Shown piece by piece: positions 58,699 through 64,000 of a stretch of DNA of 64,000 nucleotides. The notes beneath the pieces were generated by a model that made no database searches, was not told the origin of the DNA, and worked only from the letters and a program-made list of their open reading frames with translations. Numbering within the stretch: the stretch's first letter is position 1; each line of letters starts with the position of its first letter. A program made the position numbers and the translations under genes. Source of the DNA: Whalleya microplaca (Eukaryota > Ascomycota > Sordariomycetes > Xylariales > Xylariaceae); assembly GCA_022497155.1 (NCBI GenBank), contig MU385723.1:682001-746000 (forward strand), written 5' to 3'.

Positions 58699-59586
58699 CT
58701 AATCTCGGGGCATCAAGAAATTGATGATCTCCCAAAGGCCGCCCTTGAACACGGAGTCCGGATCCTCCTCACCGGGCCAGTCCTTCTTCAGGGCCTTGAG
58801 CTTATCGCCGTCAATGGCCTGGTCTATCTGGCTGTAGATCGATAGACGGTGTTAGCGCTGCCGTTATTGAGCAAGGATGAAGTGAGATAATGAATGAGAT
58901 GCGGATGCGGAGGCTTACCCGATCTTGCCGTGGATTACGTAATTGTCTTTCTCCAACTCTATGGCGATCTCCGCCTGGTGGTTGCCCATCAGGGACGTGT
59001 TGGGCACCGCGATGATGTTCGTGCCTAGGGGCAGCGCTTCTAAGAGGCTTCCGGAGCCTGGGCGCGGTGCGGATGTCAGCAGCAAATCCCTCTATGGACA
59101 TGTAAAGCAGTCCTAGGTCATAAAAGTAGGCCCCCGACATCACAGAACGAACGAATAAACGAACATACCCGCATGCGTGATAATAAGCCCCTCCCCGCGC
59201 TCGCCCTTAACGTCCTCATTATCATCGTCAGTGCCCGCTGTAGCCAGGCGCATGTAGTGCTCCATTTGGCGTGTGTACCCGAAGCCAGAGACCTGCAGCT
59301 TGCCGTCCCCCTCCCCCGGTAGCTGCAGCTCCGGGCGGACACGCTCGAAGTATTCGAGGTCCGGCCCGCACTGCACGATCAGATGCGTGAAGCGCAGCGC
59401 CGCGAGCTTCGCGAGCACCTTCTCCGAGAGCACCTCCTCGATCAGGGGGCGGAAGCTGGCGGTTGCGCCTACGGTCACGAAGACGACCTTTGAGACCTTC
59501 TTGGAGGGGGTGATCGGGTTGATGCTGCCTTCATGGGCTTCATTTGCGCCTGTGGCCGACGGGTTGGTGGTGCTGGTGGGCAGCAT
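58699..59586 (-). CDS. ALG13: Alg13, UDP-GlcNAc transferase catalytic subunit
   Basis: Three exons: 59586-59169, 59057-58919, 58831-58699, giving about 229 aa. The GT28 C-terminal-type fold is shown by Val-Phe-Val-Thr-Val-Gly-Ala-Thr-X-X-Phe near residue 35, then His-Leu-Ile-Val-Gln-Cys-Gly, the Ile-Thr-His-Ala-Gly-Ser-Gly-Ser-X-X-Glu nucleotide-sugar motif across the first intron, and Pro-Asn-X-X-Leu-Met-X-Asn-His-Gln-X-Glu. It adds the second GlcNAc to dolichol-PP-GlcNAc at the cytosolic face of the ER, where Alg14 anchors it. Compared with yeast there is a 30-residue polar N-terminal extension and a short acidic insert (about residues 122-134). Confidence 0.93.
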
Positions 59587-60063
59587 CTTGTAAGAGGTCT
59601 GTGATAGTGACCTAACCAGCTCCCACGATTTTGATGAGGCGATAGGTAACTAATGCAGAGCTCTCGCCTGATGAAAGAGAGACAGTGAGCTGAGAGTCCT
59701 CTGAGTTTCAGAACTGACCGAGCTTTTTGAAAATATATATGATGGACTTACTCTTAGGTAGTGCTCAGTGGTGATGAGTGAAATGCCGAGGAATATGTAC
59801 GTGTACTAGGTACCTACTTCAGCCAATGAAGTGAATGGATTGAAGCTATAGTTGAGAAGTGGCTTTCTGTGGCGGTGCACACAGTCAAATGTGGCTTATG
59901 CACGAAGCGAATATCGAAAGCGAAGCCAATCATAAGCAAGCTCTGGTCAACCGGCTATCCGCTAAAATTTATCTTCTATGCGAGGCATCTAGAGCTTGGA
60001 GAATCTCGAAGTTCGAGATTCGGATAAGTGTCGCTACTGGGCCATTGACCGCCATTGACCGCC
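59587..60063. promoter_or_regulatory. Bidirectional promoter ALG13 / mS35
   Basis: 477 bp between divergent starts. It contains a perfect inverted repeat at 60001-60021 and, just before the mS35 start, two direct copies of GCCATTGACC (60041-60060) running into GCCATGG. Confidence 0.55.
60001..60021. promoter_or_regulatory. Perfect 21-bp inverted repeat, HSE-like
   Basis: GAATCTCGAA-G-TTCGAGATTC: ten-base arms around one base. It contains GAA and TTC units in alternating orientation, reminiscent of a heat-shock element, and lies 43 bp upstream of the mS35 start codon. It could also form a short hairpin in the leader RNA. Confidence 0.5.
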
Positions 60064-61284
60064 ATGGCTTCCGCAGTACAGTCGCTGCGGGTTTGCCTGC
60101 GCGCTGTAAGACAACCGCCGGCGACTCGGAAAGTTGGTGCACGAATATGCGTCGCAAGACGAGCCTTCTCCTCGACGCCCACGCCGTTCGCTTCCAAGAA
60201 CAAAGAACTATTAAACCACCAACCAGAAACCGGTGGGGAACCTATGGACATACGAGAGACGCAAAAGCTCCTTCGTGCTGCCAAGCAGGACCAGGACCTG
60301 GACTTCGATAACACACTTCAACTTCAGGAAAAGAGTTTAAGGAAAGCCAACGAAATCACTAGATTTGCGGCAAGAATTCCCAGGATAAATAAATCGCGCA
60401 GTCTCTGGCACGATGACGAGGAGGACCCGGATTTGCTTACGAACGATCTCGACGAGGATGAGTTCGACGAAGACGATATCCTGAGTTTGGCCCACGGCAA
60501 GCTTGAAGAGTTCCGCGAGTATAGAGAATACTCCCGCGTGGCCGCTTGGGAGATGCCTCTCCTGTCCAGTAAGTAGAGCATACTGCGGTTTGCGCTGGCC
60601 ATAGTCGATTGACGATATATCATCAGAATTGGCACGGCCGTTCGAACCCCCGACCACCAATGAACCGTTGCGCTTCCGATTTACGAGCTATATGGGAGAG
60701 TACCACCCGGCGGAGAACAAGGTGGTCGTCGAGTTCTCGCCGCGGGATATGCCGCTGGACGAAGCGCAGCAACTCAAGATGAAGAAGTTACTGGGCCCGA
60801 GGTACAACCCGGAGACAGATGTCGCAAAGATGAGCTGCGAGCAGTTCGAACACCAAGCACAGAATAAGCGGTACCTTGGTGATCTAGTCGACAAACTAGT
60901 CGCGCAAGCAAAGGTATATGAATCCCGCGAGACTCAATTCCAAATATCTACGGACTCTTACTAACATAACACGCTTTCCAGGATACTACCGACACATTCG
61001 AGGACGTCCCCCTCGACACAAGACACCACGTATTCAAGCCCAAGCCCAAGTTCCCGAAGGAATGGCGCATGACAGAAGAGCGCAAGAAGCTCATCGAGGA
61101 GACGCGGCAGAAGGCGCTCCTGCTCGACCAGGCGAAGGAGGAGGCCGGCCAGCTGGTCAACGGCCTGGAGACGATCGACAGGGTCTTCAACCCGACCGAG
61201 GCTAAGTTAGGAGAGTACATCAGGGCGAGACCGAGTCTGTCGCCGGGCAGACCAACGCCTCCGCCGCCTACGGTGAGCTTCTGA
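60064..61284 (+). CDS. RSM24: Mitochondrial small-subunit ribosomal protein mS35
   Basis: Three exons: 60064-60568, 60627-60913, 60982-61284, giving about 364 aa. The N terminus is a typical mitochondrial presequence: Arg-rich, no acidic residues for over 45 positions, and an Arg-Arg-Ala-Phe-Ser-Ser processing site near residue 35. An acidic patch (about residues 120-143) is followed by the conserved core Phe-Thr-Ser-Tyr-Met-Gly-Glu-Tyr-His-Pro-Ala-Glu-Asn-Lys-Val-Val-Val-Glu-Phe, the signature of the MRPS35/Rsm24 family. The Pro-rich end (Pro-Thr-Pro-Pro-Pro-Pro) is outside the core. It acts in the mitoribosomal small subunit. The ATG at 60064 sits in GCCATGG, a strong context. Confidence 0.9.
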
Positions 61285-64000
61285 GGGCTCTAGTGTGTGT
61301 ACAAATCTACCTAACTAGACGGGTGAGCGGCTCAGGGGAGCTCGGGTGTATAAATGTAAAATACGTATTCGAGCACATGAACAATGCCAGAATCTAGCCT
61401 TAAGGCGATGAATATATGTGTCAGAAGTTATAATATCGAGGTGCTGTTGTGATGATGTCTTAACGCCGTACTCAGGGGTTGTGTTCTCGTGCGCCAATAA
61501 GCAGACTGGGTCACTCCGGAAACTTCTATCTAGAGGTTCATTCACAACTTTGTGGTAATCCTCGTTAGAATTGAGCTAACTGACCTGATGCTACTTGTGT
61601 CGGGGACAAGGTACAAGTACCATGAACAAGAAGATGACGAGAATAACTGAAGCTAGCCGTATGGGCTCCCTTCAAGTATATGTGCTGATGGCCGCATGTC
61701 TATCACATTAAATAAACCTAGGCTCTATAAGATTGCTTTTGGAGAGAAAAAACGTCAAACAGAAGTTGGTATCATGTTACTACTGCCGCAAGGATAAGAG
61801 CACAATCACTGCTAGTAACAGAATACAATTTATTATGCACCGCTACTCAACTCGGTAATAGACAACACGGTATTCTCTCTTTCGGCTTGATCGATTTGCC
61901 AATTCTCTCTCAAGCTGAGCTAGTGCTCCTATCTCCTGACGGATATTCATCGAAACATACAAATTGGGCGCATGTTCGGGAGACGATATATGTACCGAAT
62001 CTCAAGTAATGGAAACTGTTGTTAAGGAAGTACTGTCTTTATGAGATACTCGTGAGAGAGTAGGAAATCCTGATATGTTACTGCACTGTCAAAGCCACAG
62101 TCAAGGGGTAAGTCTCCCCGGCCCAACATAGCGAAGAGTATACCATGCCTGCCCCTGAATTTTAGCTGAACGGTTCTCTCTTTTCTTATTTATTACATTA
62201 TTATTAACATCAGTGTCATTGACATTAGTGAGTTGAAGAGATCGCATGCGGTCAAGCATCGGGTAGCATCTTATTCGTAGTTAGGCTAACTATTTGTTGT
62301 CCACGTCTATACAGTGGAGGCGAGAACAACGTGATATTGGGAATGGAGGCCTACATACTAGGACATATATTCTTGTTAACATATCCCAAACTACTTCTAT
62401 ATCGAGCAGACACAAATTATAGGATGCCGGTACTATTTGAATCGGATAGGAGCTTGATAGGCGTACTATTCTCGCTGAGGTGAGTGTGCCGCGTATATTG
62501 TATTGACCTTAGAGGTTTTAGGCAAATACTAGTGGTATGGAAATGCTGTCAGTGCTGCATTTGATAGTTCTTGAGATATTTGTACAGTCATCGTCCCCAA
62601 CTGGGTTGCCATATTATCGGTGTCTGTCATAGCACTCGGCTAGGAGTATATATTAATGACTGTACTTGGAGTAACTGGCTTGTGTGGAAACATGAAAAGA
62701 TGCATATAGCCTCTCTGATTGGAGATATTATTCGCTAGATGGATTAACAGTGTTGAGTACGGCTTCCCTAGCGGTCGTAGGGCTTTGACTAGTATAGAAG
62801 TCGCTGCAAGAGAATATTTGCGATGCGCGTTTGAGTTGTCTGAAAAGATTTCCAGGAACTGACTTCAGCATGGCCCCTACCACAATTGGCTGAATACCAG
62901 TGGGAATAGTTCCTGGCTATACCTACTTATATGTGTGTTTAGGTGTGTTGTTTCGAGATCTCACCAGCTCTATATCAGGCCACATCATTCCAATATAGAA
63001 TAGCCTCTACCAGTAGAGTTTCTATACTGGAGTATTCGACCTGTGTCCCAATGGCTCTTATTCGTATAAGAAGGAACCCAGCTAGAGCGAGCTGCATGTA
63101 CTTCGAGTAATAAATAATACTAGTTGAATAGTATTATGTATGGACTCAGGAGCATCTTCAGACCTCAACAGTCGCGCGAGGGATTGGGCCAAATAAACAC
63201 ATTCAAGTCAATAATTATATATCAGCGAAAGAGATTAAGAGCCCTATATAGCCTGTGATCTATTCTCCGTGCATTTAAACTCGCAGCAGGCTAACGTCCT
63301 ATGGTAAGTGTAGGTAAAATGCCGAAGGATTCGCAGATCTACACATATACCTTCAACATACCAGTCTAAGTAGTCAGATACTTTTCAGCTTCTGGATATC
63401 TTCTAGCAATGTTTCCGTGATGCATTCATCTACAATTCTTAGCTCGATTATGACTGGCTTCGCATACGTAGATGCTACTACCATAGTACAGAGTTGACTG
63501 GCACAACAGCAGGCTTCCACTATCTTCAGGCAGGCCGCGTGGATTTAATGTTTCAACAACGAGTGTGAACAAGGCGCAATCGAACAAACTACGAATAAGC
63601 CAAAACATATTGGACGTGTTGGACTTGGCATGAGCACCTTGAGCTATGAAAATCAGATCCATTAGAAAGGTGGCGGATTCTCGAACGAGACAGATGCTCA
63701 TCAGGCGATGAGGATGCAGAGACAGGTAACAGAAGGAGCTGTGCTTAGACGTGGCTAGGAAATATGTTACATTGTTACCCTGTTTGGATTGGTATATGTG
63801 GGTTGGGTATGAAAAGCACGGCAACCTTTTCCCGACCATCACCTCCAAAAAAACCTAGCTTATAAATAGTAGGTGGTAGGTCATGTAGCTACCATTGGGA
63901 GTTGGAATTGGGATTCAGTAGGTAAGACAGTCTTGCGGCGAAGCACATATTCCCAAAGACGATCAGTTCGAGCATCCCAAGTCGCCTTCAGTCCGTCGGA
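61285..64000. other. Gene-free, A+T-rich right flank
   Basis: 2.7 kb with no recognisable gene. Base composition is A+T-rich with many TA steps, as in decayed repeats or gene-poor DNA. The longest frame, a 140-codon minus-strand one at 63426-63848, shows no domain or splice context. Confidence 0.5.

Noticed and set aside
63426..63848. 140-codon minus-strand frame
   Set aside because: No domain or composition typical of a fungal protein; in gene-free flank.

Overview
The window is a piece of a filamentous ascomycete (Pezizomycotina) nuclear genome. Genes carry many short introns (mostly 50-130 bp, GT...CTRAY...YAG), and the gene content is fungal: a Zn2Cys6 regulator, cellobiose dehydrogenase, an AA9 monooxygenase, Con-6, fimbrin, an Inn1/Fic1-type protein and Are-type sterol acyltransferase. 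A Sordariomycete wood or litter decomposer fits best; the order is not certain. I rebuilt 21 protein-coding genes from splice sites, reading frame and family conservation. I recognised no tRNA, rRNA or CRISPR array.

Left end (1-12.4 kb): after 2.7 kb without a recognisable gene comes a three-gene block that looks like a lignocellulose-oxidation locus. A Zn2Cys6 transcription factor (+) converges on a cellobiose dehydrogenase (-). Across a 3.2 kb spacer, an AA9 lytic polysaccharide monooxygenase (+) is transcribed divergently from the dehydrogenase. CDH is a known electron donor to AA9 enzymes, and a CGG-N5-CCG site lies about 200 bp upstream of the CDH start.

Middle left (12.6-32.1 kb): eight housekeeping or secreted-protein genes, all on the minus strand. 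They are SRAP/HMCES abasic-site protein, ribosomal protein eL18, a mitochondrial carrier, an SR-type splicing factor, sterol O-acyltransferase, fimbrin, a small secreted protein and a TMEM234-like membrane protein.

Middle right (34-48.5 kb): Con-6, a C2-domain cytokinesis protein (Inn1/Fic1 type), UTP15 divergent from a dienoyl-CoA isomerase, TFIIH subunit Tfb5, a single-pass membrane protein with two PPxY motifs, and an AKR6-type aldo-keto reductase whose last intron does not join in frame.

Right end (48.5-64 kb): a diverged tandem duplication, a promoter-like TATA with a C/T-rich stretch carrying a broken Ser/Thr/Pro-rich frame, a many-knuckle CCHC zinc protein, Aip1, Alg13, mitochondrial ribosomal protein mS35 (Rsm24), then 2.7 kb of gene-free, A+T-rich DNA.

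Most of the window is ordinary conserved fungal gene space. The points most worth checking are the regulator-CDH-LPMO block, the reading-frame problem in the aldo-keto reductase, tandem splice acceptors that decide whether the first zinc knuckle is intact, the optional RS-domain intron of the SR protein, the PIP-box on the SRAP protein, the PPxY membrane protein, and the decayed Ser/Thr/Pro-rich frame near 51 kb.
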